In this document: positions 18,401 to 26,450 of the stretch, in pieces
How positions within the stretch are numbered: position 1 is the first letter of the stretch
How the letters are laid out: each line of letters begins with the position of its first letter
Source of the DNA: an uncultured Bacteroidota bacterium
GTDB lineage: Bacteria > Bacteroidota > Bacteroidia > Chitinophagales > Chitinophagaceae
Assembly: GCA_903821465.1 (NCBI GenBank)
Contig: CAIJLK010000102.1
Span: 1-39,751 of the forward strand
DNA: 39,751 bases
Direction: 5' to 3'
Made by a program: the position numbers and the translations under genes
The notes under the pieces: model-generated
The model's input: the letters and a program-made list of their open reading frames with translations, nothing else
Database searches by the model: none
What the model was told of the DNA's origin: nothing

Positions 18401-19760
18401 TTCCATTATAAGTGTACTGATATGCAACTGCCAAAACTTCATCCGATTGCAACTGACTATTTACAGAAAGAAAACCCACTTGCGGGTTAAAATAATATTC
18501 GTTGGTAGTTAGTTTTCTAGCAAATGTTTTTTCATAATCATCAACAGGTCTTAGTCCCCTTGCAGTCAACAAACTATTGATCTGTGAAGGATTTCTTGCA
18601 CTCGGATTATTTACTAAAGAACTATACAAATTATTCGCGCCGTTAAAAGGCAATGGGTTGCCTGTGTTAGATTGGATCAGGGGGTTATACGGACTAGGCT
18701 CGCCCAAATCCATAAATCCCACAATGTCGCGCGCATCTGTTGTTGCGCCATTACGATTAGTTACCCATACTTCAATACGTTGAATCGTTGCCATTGAATT
18801 TACCACAGGCAGGTTCTTCATTGCTTTATTGAAATTATTTCTAAAGAACTGGGCTAACAAAAAGTGTCTGTTCTCTTCATAATCATCCAATCTTTTTTGA
18901 AAAGATTGGGTAGCTGCTCCACCCTGTAAACCGATTGATTGTTTTTGCGAACGTTGATTGGCAAGCGCACCGGTGATAAATAATTTACCGAATTGCAATT
19001 GTGCTTTAATACCAAATAAATTCTGTGTACTAGGAATTAATGTTCCTTTTGATTGATAAGAAATATTACCTGCTTCAATACTCTTGATCACTTCATCATC
19101 TTTACCCTTATAATCAAGTTTGATCTGATTATCAAATCCTAGATTCGATTGAGTATTATAGTTGAGGGGGAATTTTAGCTTATCGCCGATAATTGCATTC
19201 ACTGCAATATTCGCATTCATGTCGAAATCGAATCCTCCGTTTTTACGAGCTCTTTCGGGAAGTGTTGGGTTCTTGATATTTTGTCCCTGATAACCCGCCA
19301 TCACATTTACTTCACCACTTGGTCTGATATCAACTTTCATTCCTTTGTCGGTCACACCAAAAATCCGATCAAATAAACTGGTATGTACTTTCATTGGCGG
19401 ACGCTTGGTCTTTTCGTTCAACACCGAAAGCATATCCGCACGCTTTTTGAAATATTCCGTTTCTGCTTTTCTTGATTTTATTTTCCAAAACTCATCAAAA
19501 CTTAAAGTGGTTGGAGTTCGATAAATCTTCCCTGCAATTTTCTCAACAATTACATAATGCTGGGTCTTTGCATCATACTCAATGGTCTGTTTTATTAAAC
19601 TAGTATCTCTGATTGCAAAAGGATTGCTGGAGGAAGTAGAGAAGGCATCAGATCTTCTGTCGGTTATAGCATAGTGAACACTATCCTTTTTTTGGGCATT
19701 CAAAGGAATACCGCAAAACAGGAATAGTTGAACAGCCATTACAGTTGCTAAAAACTTCAA
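12459..19760 (-). CDS. sprA: SprA/Sov, outer-membrane translocon of the type IX secretion system
   Basis: SprA is the giant 36-strand beta-barrel through which T9SS cargo (gliding adhesins, secreted enzymes) crosses the outer membrane. At 2433 aa it has family size. It begins with a signal peptide (MKFLATVMAVQLFLFCGIPLNAQ) and a plug-like N-terminal region with PSGEVNVMAGYQGQNIKNPTLPERARKNGGFDFDMN. Typical SprA blocks follow: GYGEDPIRNTMYGLDF, GDQGLVYIDDFESSKTSIDLRFPFVAWALAST, RWGGVMRAIDQTDFETGNVEFVEFWV and a terminal strand RAGVNIRISLQ. The start is TTG; the in-frame ATG seven codons later would remove the lysine of the signal peptide, and TAG lies in frame upstream. ruvA is 37 nt upstream, a neighbourhood also seen in Flavobacteria, so co-transcription is likely. 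Confidence 0.96.
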   Translation of the reverse strand: MKFLATVMAVQLFLFCGIPLNAQKKDSVHYAITDRRSDAFSTSSSNPFAIRDTSLIKQTIEYDAKTQHYVIVEKIAGKIYRTPTTLSFDEFWKIKSRKAETEYFKKRADMLSVLNEKTKRPPMKVHTSLFDRIFGVTDKGMKVDIRPSGEVNVMAGYQGQNIKNPTLPERARKNGGFDFDMNANIAVNAIIGDKLKFPLNYNTQSNLGFDNQIKLDYKGKDDEVIKSIEAGNISYQSKGTLIPSTQNLFGIKAQLQFGKLFITGALANQRSQKQSIGLQGGAATQSFQKRLDDYEENRHFLLAQFFRNNFNKAMKNLPVVNSMATIQRIEVWVTNRNGATTDARDIVGFMDLGEPSPYNPLIQSNTGNPLPFNGANNLYSSLVNNPSARNPSQINSLLTARGLRPVDDYEKTFARKLTTNEYYFNPQVGFLSVNSQLQSDEVLAVAYQYTYNGKVFQVGEFSQDVALDSTKGVQKVLMLKLLKATSQRIQLPLWGLMMKNVYSLDMFGGIQREGFNLNVLYEEPSGGLKRYLPETAPAVNGQPLLKILNLDRLNSRNDPQPDGVFDYVEGYTILPQLGRVVFPVLEPFGRDLEALAFAGMPAATKKKYIFYALYDSIKAIAQTYMNLNRFMMQGTVKSTGGSEISLNTFNVPPGSVSVTAGGQILREGSDYVVDYNLGTVKILNQAILSSNVPVKVAFENNSGFGMQQRGFAALRLDYIASKKFAIGTSVMRLSERPFFTKMGYGEDPIRNTMYGLDFSYKSELPGLTRFLNRLPNYSTKAKSFVTAYGEAAYLQPGHPPQIGKGDQGLVYIDDFESSKTSIDLRFPFVAWALASTPQGNPKFPEAILNDSIDYNFNRAKLAWYNIEPNLQDKNSPNNPMRHNLAELSDPRVRQVYTNELFPQRTTNITDVQASTFDLAFYPMEKGPYNFETRKTAIDANGKLSNPASRWGGVMRAIDQTDFETGNVEFVEFWVQNPFIKTPTSKGGKLLLNFGNVSEDILKDGKRFYENGMNTPNINAAVDSSNTWGKTPVNPIQITQAFSNDPADRPFQDVGLDGLDNDGEVRKKGYILNRIANNFGTSSPIYQKTLSDPSNDDYKWYRDPSFDAAGTGILGRYKNFNNPQGNSPIATTNGLFTSAATLYPDNEDLNRDNTLNETEAYYEYQIDLKPGMDVGVTKYITDKKRVTVNSADGIVRQEDWYLFRVPIKDYSNRVGGIPDFKSIRFARMYLTDFDDSVVLRFASLNLVRNQWRQFTYNLDTTGSYSPINNSNGTTFNTLSVNLEENSSRQPVNYLIPPGIERVQQLSNNGVNLLQNEQSISLQARNLFSGDARAIFKSMNLDMRQFGKLSMFIHAESVTGQRPIKNGEINAVIRIGQDFLNNYYEIKIPLNITPPGTYAKGQELAIWPAENNLDFSLRDLIDLKLKRNTVGFPMNNIYREVLGNKTYSIMGNPNLGEVRGFLIAIENPYKADGPIQNTEVWVNELRLSEIDERGGWAALGRVDFTLADLGTVSVSANTHTQGFGTIEQRVNERARDNLVQFDAAASINAGKLLPKQAKLSMPVYASISQTLRTPQYDPFDKDVLYAEKLLSMPTKRDSIKNAAADRTTIKTINFTNVRVAPTGTKTGLLKLSNFDLSYSYTQTEQTSPVIMENKITRHRGGLGYTYIGQSKYVEPLKKLIKSKTAWLSWLRDFNFNLHPSLLSFRADVNRQFGEYVPRIVNTYDNKVERVDTTYDKYFTFDRFYNMQWDLARRLNLNFTATNNARVDEPAGRIDSKEKRDSLRGNFFSGGRNTLYQQRASLNWDIPLAKLPITDWISARYSYATSYNWIGASRVAINLGNAIENSQENNFNTQFSFGNLYAKSKWLRAIDNIPMSNPKPATNANDAKKSKGKKDMLKGTDVKNSQQNSLGYAVPSKEEALRGLTGKLRKEALVKWRQQKRDERTAQRMAKANQQIELNGFERGLGKLITMVKTVQVNYSANFRSRVPGYMDSSRALGQNWNSMQPGLDYVFGRQPDTSWLNKKYSQGLLSKDSTFNYLYRQNFEQRFSITAQIEPIRELIIDVNLDKSFTKEYTELFKDTSGFGRPEHLNPLASGGFSVSYIAFNTLFGNHNPNEVSETFKTFEANRIIISSRVANGNPYWQNLPASDKFTADGYAKGYGRYSQDVILPAFFAAYTGKDPQSIGLIQQSNANIRSNPFSGIMPKPNWRATYTGLTKIPALASIFSAITLTHGYNGTLSMNSYTSALLYRDPFRLGAPSFIDTVSGNYIPYFLVPNITMQEQFVPLFGIEVTTNKKLSLKFEYKKSRTLSMSLIDYQLSESRSTEWTFGGAWRKKGVNLPFKLPGMSGKKLSNDLNLKLDLSVRDVATSNSRLDQSNAYGTGGQKEVVIQPAVDYVINNRINIKFFFDQRKVIPYISTSAPMTTTRAGVNIRISLQ

Positions 19761-19797
19761 GACAGTTACATTGGTTAAGTAGAACTAGGGGAATAGG

Positions 19798-20385
19798 CTA
19801 TAAATTTTTTAATGCTTGTTTAATGATCTCTTCCAGACTTGCATCTGAATGGATTGTATTCATCGTTTTTTTAACGGCTTGTTCAGCCATCGGTTTTCCA
19901 ATTCCTAAAGCAATCAAAGCATACACTGCATCCGCATCAATAGTTGCCACAGCAATTGTTCCTCCACCTGCACTATCAAATGAATGTTTAGCTAGTTTAT
20001 CACGTAGTTCCACAATCAAACGCTCAGCAGATTTTTTTCCAATTCCTTTAACGCTTTCAAGCTGTTTTGTATTGCCCTGCACAATGGCTCGAGCAATTTC
20101 ATCCGGACGCATCCCCGACAACATCATTCTTGCAGTTGATGCTCCTACTCCTGAAACACTAATCAGTTGCATGAACATTTCTTTTTCTGCCAACTCAGCA
20201 AATCCAAAAAGAGTATGTGCATTTTCTGTAATCTGTAAATAAGTGAATAATAGTCCACTCTCTTTTGTACTGATAGCAGAATAGGTATTTAAACTTATTT
20301 GCAGGTCGTATCCAACCCCATTCACATCTACAACAACACGTGTTGTTGTTTTTACCACAAACTGTCCTCTTACAAATGCAATCAT
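19798..20385 (-). CDS. ruvA: Holliday junction branch-migration protein RuvA
   Basis: RuvA tetramers bind Holliday junctions and load the RuvB motor. The 195-aa protein has the three expected domains. The OB-fold is at about 1-65 (MIAFVRGQFVVKTTTRVVVDVNGVGYDLQI). The helix-hairpin-helix pair is at about 70-135 (LISVSGVGASTARMMLSG and LESVKGIGKKSAERLIVELRDKL). The mobile C-terminal domain is at about 150-195 (DAVYALIALGIGKPMAEQAVKK). The ATG start agrees with the conserved MI(A/Y) opening. It leads into sprA after a 37-nt gap. A TATTTTTG box lies only 7 nt before the ATG, with no -33 partner, so the promoter is uncertain. Confidence 0.97.
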   Translation of the reverse strand: MIAFVRGQFVVKTTTRVVVDVNGVGYDLQISLNTYSAISTKESGLLFTYLQITENAHTLFGFAELAEKEMFMQLISVSGVGASTARMMLSGMRPDEIARAIVQGNTKQLESVKGIGKKSAERLIVELRDKLAKHSFDSAGGGTIAVATIDADAVYALIALGIGKPMAEQAVKKTMNTIHSDASLEEIIKQALKNL

Positions 20386-20470
20386 ACTCTTTCAAAAATA
20401 GTGTAAAATTACCTTTCTGGTTCATATTTAAACAACAGATTTATAACTGTTTCAAGCTAATCCTGAGCGG

Positions 20471-20505
20471 TTTGGTCCTTTTTACACAAAGTTTCTAGAT
20501 ATTTG
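20471..20505 (+). promoter_or_regulatory. Probable fabH promoter
   Basis: TTTG (20471-20474), 21 nt, then TAGATATTTG. The -7 box has two bases more than the TAnnTTTG consensus, but the TTTG boxes and TA are present. The leader would be about 13 nt. It is a partial match. Confidence 0.35.
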
Positions 20506-20524
20506 CGGCAGATTTATAAAAGCT

Positions 20525-21514
20525 ATGACGAAAATTACAGCAGCAATTACCGCCGTTGGTGGATATGTTCCGGAGACAAAATTGACCAATTTCGACCTTG
20601 AAAAAATGGTAGATACCAATGACGAATGGATTAGAAGTCGCACTGGCATTTCTGAAAGAAGCATTTTAAAGGAACCAGGAAAGGGTAGCAGCGATATGGC
20701 TGTACCTGCCATCGAAGAAATTTTAAGAAAGAAAAACCTAGATCCTAAAGAGATCGATTGTATTATTTGCGCTACCGTAACACCTGATATGGTTTTCCCA
20801 GCAACTGCAAATATTATTGCAGACAAGATTGGGGCAACCAATGCCTGGGGTTATGATTTGAGCGCAGCTTGTAGCGGATTCTTATTCGCTTTAAGCACTG
20901 GTGCTATGTACATCGAAAGCGGAAGATATAAAAAAGTGTTGGTGGTAGGTGTTGATAAAATGAGTGCCATTGTTGATTATACCGATCGTACCACTTGTAT
21001 CATTTTTGGGGATGGTGCTGGCGCCGTTTTACTCGAACCAAGTACCGATGGATTAGGGATCCAGGATAGTATTTTGAGAAGCGATGGAAGTGGCCGCCAT
21101 TACTTGCACATGAAAGCAGGCGGATCTGTGAAACCCGCCACTGCAGAAACAGTTGCTGCGAGAGAGCATTTTGCTTATCAAGAGGGACAGGCAGTTTTCA
21201 AATTTGCAGTAAAAGGCATGGCTGATGTGAGTGCTGAATTATTAGAACGCAATAACCTTACTGGCGATGATATCGCTTGGTTAGTTCCTCACCAAGCCAA
21301 CCTGCGCATCATTGATGCAACAGCTAATCGGATGGGACTAGCTAAAGAAAAAGTAATGATCAATATTCAGAAATACGGTAATACCACTGCTGCCACACTG
21401 CCTCTTTGTTTGTGGGATTGGGAAAATCAACTGAACAAAGGCGACAAGATTGTTCTTGCTGCATTTGGAGGAGGATTCACATGGGGAGCGACCTTACTCA
21501 CATGGGCATATTAG
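20525..21514 (+). CDS. fabH: Beta-ketoacyl-ACP synthase III (KAS III)
   Basis: FabH condenses an acyl-CoA primer with malonyl-ACP to start fatty-acid synthesis, and its primer preference sets the branched or straight chain type. The protein is 329 aa. The catalytic triad is visible: Cys116 in [13 protein letters not shown], His in [11 protein letters not shown] and Asn in [22 protein letters not shown] is the conserved N-terminal CoA-binding block. It stands apart from plsX/rpmF, the usual neighbours in many bacteria. fabD lies 5 kb away on the other strand. The period-7 repeat (locus B) starts immediately after its TAG stop. Confidence 0.97.
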   Translation: MTKITAAITAVGGYVPETKLTNFDLEKMVDTNDEWIRSRTGISERSILKEPGKGSSDMAVPAIEEILRKKNLDPKEIDCIICATVTPDMVFPATANIIADKIGATNAWGYDLSAACSGFLFALSTGAMYIESGRYKKVLVVGVDKMSAIVDYTDRTTCIIFGDGAGAVLLEPSTDGLGIQDSILRSDGSGRHYLHMKAGGSVKPATAETVAAREHFAYQEGQAVFKFAVKGMADVSAELLERNNLTGDDIAWLVPHQANLRIIDATANRMGLAKEKVMINIQKYGNTTAATLPLCLWDWENQLNKGDKIVLAAFGGGFTWGATLLTWAY

Positions 21515-21593
21515 AAGAAGTGAAAAGATAAAAGTGAAGAGTGAAGAGTTAAAGAAGAAGATAAAAGTGAAGAGTGAAGAGTGAAGAGTTAAA
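21515..21593 (+). repeat. Period-7 repeat locus B, directly after the fabH stop codon
   Basis: Reading with fabH: AAGAA, GTGAAAA, GATAAAA, two GTGAAGA, GTTAAAG, AAGAA, GATAAAA, three GTGAAGA, GTTAAAA. This is the same GATAAAA-then-GTGAAGA order as behind sprA, here present as two rounds. It fills most of the gap to the next gene, which starts 20 nt later. Confidence 0.9.
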
Positions 21594-21613
21594 AACAAGT
21601 TCAAATTTTCACA

Positions 21614-22840
21614 ATGAGTAAAAAAATACCTCTTACTGGCATTAGTTCTGTAGCGATACATACAAGCGGACATAATAATGCAGAGTACGCGCATATCACA
21701 CCCATTTTTGCTACATCAACTTTTACATTCGACGATGCCGACTCGGGGATGGAACGCTATTCTGGAAAAGATAAAACCAGAATCTATAGCCGCTGGGGCA
21801 ACCCAACATTTACTGCTGCCGAAGAAACCATCGCCGCATTGGAATCATTCAACTTAAAGAATGAAGATGGAAGTCAGCTTCAATTAAAAGCGCTCTTACA
21901 TTCAAGCGGTCAAGCTGCTATGACCACCATGTTCATGAGCAACTTGAAATCAGGCGATACGGTGCTTTCGCATTTTGCATTATATGGCGGTACTAACGAA
22001 TTATTTAAATCGGTTTTGACTCAGGCCGGCGTGAATGCCATCATCATTGATATGCGCGATCTGAATGCTGTAGAGGATGTAATCAAAGCAAACCCTAGCA
22101 TTAAAGTCATTCACCTTGAAACGCCCGCCAATCCTACACTTCAGTGCATTGATATCGCAGGAATTTCAGTACTTGCAAAAAAATACGGCGCTATTCTTAC
22201 CGTTGACAATACTTTCGCAACACCCTATTTACAACAGCCTTTTAAATATGGTGCAGATTTTGTTTTTCACTCTACTACTAAATTTTTAAACGGACATGGC
22301 ACTGCTATCGGTGGCGTTCTTTTAGGAAAAGATCTGGAAAAAATGAATGGCCCAGTTTGGAAATGGCATACACTCATGGGCGGTAATAGCAATGCTTTCG
22401 ATGCATTTTTATTATCACAGGGATTAAAGACTTTAGAGATCAGAATGGACCGCCATTGCAGCAACGCCATGGATGTAGCTAATTTTTTGGAGCAACATCA
22501 AGCTGTTCAAAAAGTTAATTATAATGGTTTAATCTCCCACCCCGATTATGCCATCGCACAAAAACAAATGCGCCATCCAGGTGCATTGATGAGCTTTGAA
22601 TTAAAAGGCGGATTACAAGCCGGCAAAAACTTTATCGATAAACTAAATATGTGTGTACGTGCCGTTTCTTTGGGCACACTCGACACTTTGATCTCACATC
22701 CTGCTAGTATGACGCATTCAGGATTAACCGTTGAAGAACGCCAGAAATATGGCATAACAGATGGACTGATTCGCATGAGTGTGGGTATCGAAAATATCCA
22801 GGACATTTTGAATGATCTTGATCAGTCATTATCAGCCTAA
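21614..22840 (+). CDS. Cys/Met-metabolism PLP enzyme (cystathionine synthase/lyase or methionine gamma-lyase family)
   Basis: This is a fold-type I trans-sulfuration enzyme of 408 aa. The typical N-terminal block TRIYSRWGNPTFTAAEETIAALE is present, as are ETPANPTLQCIDI and ILTVDNTFATPYLQQPFKYGADFVFHSTTKFLNGHG, which contains the PLP lysine (STTK) and the cofactor-binding Asp. The C-terminal SLGTLDTLISHPASMTHSG is the substrate-carboxylate Ser/Arg region. The family covers cystathionine gamma-synthase, gamma-lyase, O-acetylhomoserine sulfhydrylase and methionine gamma-lyase, which I cannot separate by eye. It is 99 nt downstream of fabH, with the repeat between them. Confidence 0.88.
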   Translation: MSKKIPLTGISSVAIHTSGHNNAEYAHITPIFATSTFTFDDADSGMERYSGKDKTRIYSRWGNPTFTAAEETIAALESFNLKNEDGSQLQLKALLHSSGQAAMTTMFMSNLKSGDTVLSHFALYGGTNELFKSVLTQAGVNAIIIDMRDLNAVEDVIKANPSIKVIHLETPANPTLQCIDIAGISVLAKKYGAILTVDNTFATPYLQQPFKYGADFVFHSTTKFLNGHGTAIGGVLLGKDLEKMNGPVWKWHTLMGGNSNAFDAFLLSQGLKTLEIRMDRHCSNAMDVANFLEQHQAVQKVNYNGLISHPDYAIAQKQMRHPGALMSFELKGGLQAGKNFIDKLNMCVRAVSLGTLDTLISHPASMTHSGLTVEERQKYGITDGLIRMSVGIENIQDILNDLDQSLSA

Positions 22841-22915
22841 TGCTCGCTTATCAAAATCATGAATTAAAAAAGCATTTTATTATTATATTGTATTGGCCTT
22901 TTTAAGCCATGCACC

Positions 22916-24745
22916 ATGATAAAAAAAGTTTTTTTAGCTAGTCTCCTGCTAGTTGTGTTTGTATTTGCAAACGCTCAAAAGAAAAGCAAAACAATTTTAA
23001 AAGCCGATCCCTTTGCTGGTTTAGATACTACTTTCGAAAGGGTTCTAAAAGATTGGCATGCGGCCGGTTTTGCCGTTGCAGTTGTAGAAAAAAACAAACT
23101 GATCTATGCCAAAGGATTTGGTTATCGCGATCTTGAAAATAAAATTCCAGTTACCCCCAATACACTTTTTGCAATTGGAAGTTGTACCAAAGCCTTTACC
23201 GCATCAATCCTAGGAATCTTACAAAAAGATGGTAAGCTGGATTTAAATAAACCAGTTCGAAATTATTTGCCAGAACTGAAATTCTTCAACGACAATATGA
23301 ATAGTCAAATTCAATTGGTTGATATGATGTCTCATAGAACCGGTCTGCCAAGACACGACTATTCTTGGTACGCCTTTCCATCTAACTCAAGAGATAGTCT
23401 GATGAAAAGAATCCAATACATGGAACCTTCAGTTGGAGTAAGGGAAAAATGGCAGTACAATAATTTTATGTTCTTAGTTCAAGGAATGGTCGCTGAAAAA
23501 ATTACGGGTACTAGCTGGGAAAATAATGTGCAAGAGAAAATATTCAAACCACTTGGCATGAATCATTCAAATTTTTCAGTGCTTGATCTCCAAAAAAATA
23601 AAGATGCTTCTATTGGTTATGGATTAAAAAAAGATAGTATCATTAAAAAACTAGACTACTATAATATCAATGCAATGGGCCCTGCCGGTAGCATTAATAG
23701 CAATGTTTTAGAAATGGCCAATTGGGTAATCACATGGATCAATGGGGGAAAATTTAATGGCCAGGAAATTATACCTGCTGCCTATTTAAATGAGGCAATG
23801 GGCTCTCAAATGGTTATTGGCACTGGCCTTCCTACAAAAGAAAAAACGGATGTATTCTTTTCAAACTACGGTTTTGGCTGGATGCTCGCATCCTATAAAG
23901 GACATTTTCGTGTGGAACATGGCGGAAATATTGATGGATTTTCTGCGAGTACCTGCTTCTTCCCTTCAGACAGTGTTGGTATCATCGTATTAACTAATCA
24001 AAACAGTTCTTCCATCCCATCAATTATAAGAAATACCATCGCCGATAGAATCTTACAATTGCCCAATTACGATTGGAATAATGATGTGAAAAAGTCGGTC
24101 GCAAAAGCAAAATCAATTGAAAAAGAAGCCGAGAAAAATAAATCAAGTAACCAAAAAATAAATACCCATCCTTCCCATCCATTAAAAGATTATGAGGGCT
24201 TGTATCATCATCCTGCTTATGGAACTTTTGAAGTGTTATTGATCAACGATTCTTTGATTTGCAAAATGGGTAAAGATGTTTTATGGCTTAGAAATTATCA
24301 CTACGATATTTTTGAACCATTCGAGAAAGACCCCCTTGAAGGAATCGATACCACTCAGAGAAGTCCCACTCGTGTTGCATTCCAAATGAATGAAGCGGGC
24401 GATATCAACGCTGCTCAAATGGGAATCGAACCAACACTTCCCCCACTACTTTTCAACAAAACACCTAAACCAAAAGAAATAACTGTTGATGAATTAAAAA
24501 AATATGAAGGCGACTATGATCTAGCTGGTGCAGCAACTGCAAAAGTTTATATCAAAGACAATAAGACTTTATTTGTATTGGTACCCGGACAGCCAGACTA
24601 TGAATTAGTAGCAGTAGAAAAAGATAAATTCAGTTTAAAAATTTTAAATGGGTATTTTGTACAATTCGAAATCAACGACAAAGCAGTCAGCACTGGCTTA
24701 ACTTTTATACAACCCAATGGTAATTTTAAAGCAACAAAGAAATAA
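22916..24745 (+). CDS. Exported serine hydrolase (class C beta-lactamase-like) with C-terminal extra domains
   Basis: The signal peptide is MIKKVFLASLLLVVFVFANA. The hydrolase domain (about 30-385) carries the three penicillin-binding-fold motifs: SxxK as SCTK (S89, K92), YxN as YNN (Y181) and HGG (335-337) in place of KTG. The HGG form is usual in esterase and peptidase members of the family. The second part (about 400-609) contains two lipocalin-like segments: HPLKDYEGLYHHPAYGTFEVLLI, a DUF3471-type domain, and VDELKKYEGDYDLAGAATAKVYI. True beta-lactam resistance is unlikely from this architecture. A periplasmic or surface peptidase or esterase is more plausible. The D-aminoacylase-like lipoprotein follows after 29 nt, so they may be co-transcribed. 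Confidence 0.88.
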   Translation: MIKKVFLASLLLVVFVFANAQKKSKTILKADPFAGLDTTFERVLKDWHAAGFAVAVVEKNKLIYAKGFGYRDLENKIPVTPNTLFAIGSCTKAFTASILGILQKDGKLDLNKPVRNYLPELKFFNDNMNSQIQLVDMMSHRTGLPRHDYSWYAFPSNSRDSLMKRIQYMEPSVGVREKWQYNNFMFLVQGMVAEKITGTSWENNVQEKIFKPLGMNHSNFSVLDLQKNKDASIGYGLKKDSIIKKLDYYNINAMGPAGSINSNVLEMANWVITWINGGKFNGQEIIPAAYLNEAMGSQMVIGTGLPTKEKTDVFFSNYGFGWMLASYKGHFRVEHGGNIDGFSASTCFFPSDSVGIIVLTNQNSSSIPSIIRNTIADRILQLPNYDWNNDVKKSVAKAKSIEKEAEKNKSSNQKINTHPSHPLKDYEGLYHHPAYGTFEVLLINDSLICKMGKDVLWLRNYHYDIFEPFEKDPLEGIDTTQRSPTRVAFQMNEAGDINAAQMGIEPTLPPLLFNKTPKPKEITVDELKKYEGDYDLAGAATAKVYIKDNKTLFVLVPGQPDYELVAVEKDKFSLKILNGYFVQFEINDKAVSTGLTFIQPNGNFKATKK

Positions 24746-24774
24746 TAGTTCTATTCAAACTCAAAAATAAAAAC

Positions 24775-26442
24775 ATGCGCAACCTAATTTGTTTCTTATT
24801 TATCTGTGCAAGCGTAGCATCTTGTTCAACCAAACATTACGATACCATTATCCGCAATGGTCTGGTATATGATGGTAATGGCGGGGAACCTGTGAAAGCC
24901 GATATCGCTATACAAAACGATACGATTGCTTTGATTGGAGACCTTTCAAAAGCTACTGCAAAAAATGAAATAGATGCAAAAGGAATGGCGATTGCTCCTG
25001 GTTTTATTAATATGATGGGGCATTCAGAAGAATCCCTGTTTCAAGATGGCAGGGCGCAGAGCGATGTTAGACAAGGCGTTACAACAGAAATATTCGGAGA
25101 ATTAAGTTTTGGTCCATTGAATGAAAAGATGAAAAATCAATTACAAAATGGGCAGTCAGATATTAAATATAAAGTTGAATGGAATACACTCGGAGAATAC
25201 ATGCAGGTGCTAGAGAAGAAAGGGATTGCACCAAATATTGCAACTTTTGTAGGTAGTGGTGCTGTTAGGCAATATGTAATTGGTGAAGCTAATGTAGCAC
25301 CTACTCCAGCGCAACTTGACAGTATGAAATTATTAGTGGGTCAGGCCATGCAAGAAGGTGCACTTGGTTTAACCAATGCACTCATTTATCCAGTTGATTT
25401 TTTTGCTAAAACAGATGAGCTAATTGCACTTGCAAAAGAAGCATCAAAATATGGTGGCACTTATTCTAGTCATATGAGAAGCGAAGGCAATCATTTATTA
25501 GAAGCTGTAGAAGAATTAATGACCATTTCAAAAGAAGCGAATATTCCAGCTGAGATCTTTCACTTAAAGGCAGCAGGAAAAAATAACTGGGGCAAGATGG
25601 ATTCTGTCATTAAAAGAGTAGAACGTGCAAGAAAAGAAGGCATGGATATTACAGCAGATATGTACACCTACTTGGCGGGTGCAACTGGTATGACTTCAGC
25701 CTTTCCTCCTACTTTGCAAGATGGTGGTTTTGGCAAGCTCAGAGAAAGATTACAAGACCCAAAGATTCGCAAAGCAATGGCAATAGCGATGAACACCAAT
25801 GCACAGGATTGGGAAAATTTATATAATGGTTCGGGGGGCGCAGAACATGTATTACTACTGGGTTTCAAGCAGGACTCTTTAAAAAAATATACGGGTAAAA
25901 CATTGGCAGAAGTTGCTAAGCTGCGCAACAAATCGCCCGAAGAAACTGTCATGGATCTGATTGTTCAGGATAGCACCCGCGTAGGAGTTGCTTATTTTTT
26001 AATGAACGAAGACAATGTAAAAAAACAAGTGGCTTTACCTTGGGTTAGCTTTGGTAGCGATGAAGGTTCTTATACCACCGAAGGTGTGTTCTTGAAATCG
26101 AATGCACATCCCAGAGCTTATGGAAATTTTGCGCGCGTAACTGGTCACTATTCACGTGATGAAAAAGTATTGAGCTTGCAAGCAGCTATTCAAAAATTAG
26201 CGAACCTTCCTGCAAAACATTTGAAATTGCAAAAGCGTGGAGAAATTAAAACAGGTTATTTTGCAGACCTGATTGTATTTGATCCTGCAAAAGTGAAGGA
26301 TAATGCAACTTATGAAAAACCGCATCAATATGCTGAAGGCATGAAAGATGTATTTGTAAATGGCATTGCCGTATTTAAGAACGGAGAACCAACAGGTAAT
26401 GCAGCGGGTAGATTTGTAAAGGGACCAGGATTTAAAAAATAG
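24775..26442 (+). CDS. N-acyl-D-amino-acid deacylase-like amidohydrolase lipoprotein with altered metal site
   Basis: This is an amidohydrolase-superfamily protein of the D-aminoacylase group, 555 aa, with a lipoprotein signal (lipobox SVAS-C17). The small beta-sandwich (YDTIIRNGLVYDGNGGEPVKADIAI) precedes the barrel. Retained barrel residues are H233 (SSHMRSE), H263 (FHLKAAGKNNWGK) and D429 (FGSDEGS). The usual HxH motif after PGFID is missing: the text reads APGFINMMGHSEESL. Glu109 (TEIFGE) stands where canonical enzymes have the metal-bridging Cys. So the loosely bound alpha metal site is probably lost, and the tight beta site would be Glu/His/His. Similar sequences exist in other Bacteroidota as I recall, so this is probably a subfamily rather than decay. 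Substrate unknown; located outside the cytoplasm. Confidence 0.87.
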   Translation: MRNLICFLFICASVASCSTKHYDTIIRNGLVYDGNGGEPVKADIAIQNDTIALIGDLSKATAKNEIDAKGMAIAPGFINMMGHSEESLFQDGRAQSDVRQGVTTEIFGELSFGPLNEKMKNQLQNGQSDIKYKVEWNTLGEYMQVLEKKGIAPNIATFVGSGAVRQYVIGEANVAPTPAQLDSMKLLVGQAMQEGALGLTNALIYPVDFFAKTDELIALAKEASKYGGTYSSHMRSEGNHLLEAVEELMTISKEANIPAEIFHLKAAGKNNWGKMDSVIKRVERARKEGMDITADMYTYLAGATGMTSAFPPTLQDGGFGKLRERLQDPKIRKAMAIAMNTNAQDWENLYNGSGGAEHVLLLGFKQDSLKKYTGKTLAEVAKLRNKSPEETVMDLIVQDSTRVGVAYFLMNEDNVKKQVALPWVSFGSDEGSYTTEGVFLKSNAHPRAYGNFARVTGHYSRDEKVLSLQAAIQKLANLPAKHLKLQKRGEIKTGYFADLIVFDPAKVKDNATYEKPHQYAEGMKDVFVNGIAVFKNGEPTGNAAGRFVKGPGFKK

Positions 26443-26450
26443 AGGCATTT

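Noticed and set aside
19745-20242. 165-aa plus-strand ORF
   Set aside because: It lies antisense to ruvA and the start of sprA, has low-complexity Ser/Ala content and no family features; it is a shadow of real genes.
22916-24745. Beta-lactam resistance gene
   Set aside because: It has the SxxK/YxN fold motifs but HGG instead of KTG and added C-terminal domains; general serine hydrolase is the safer call.
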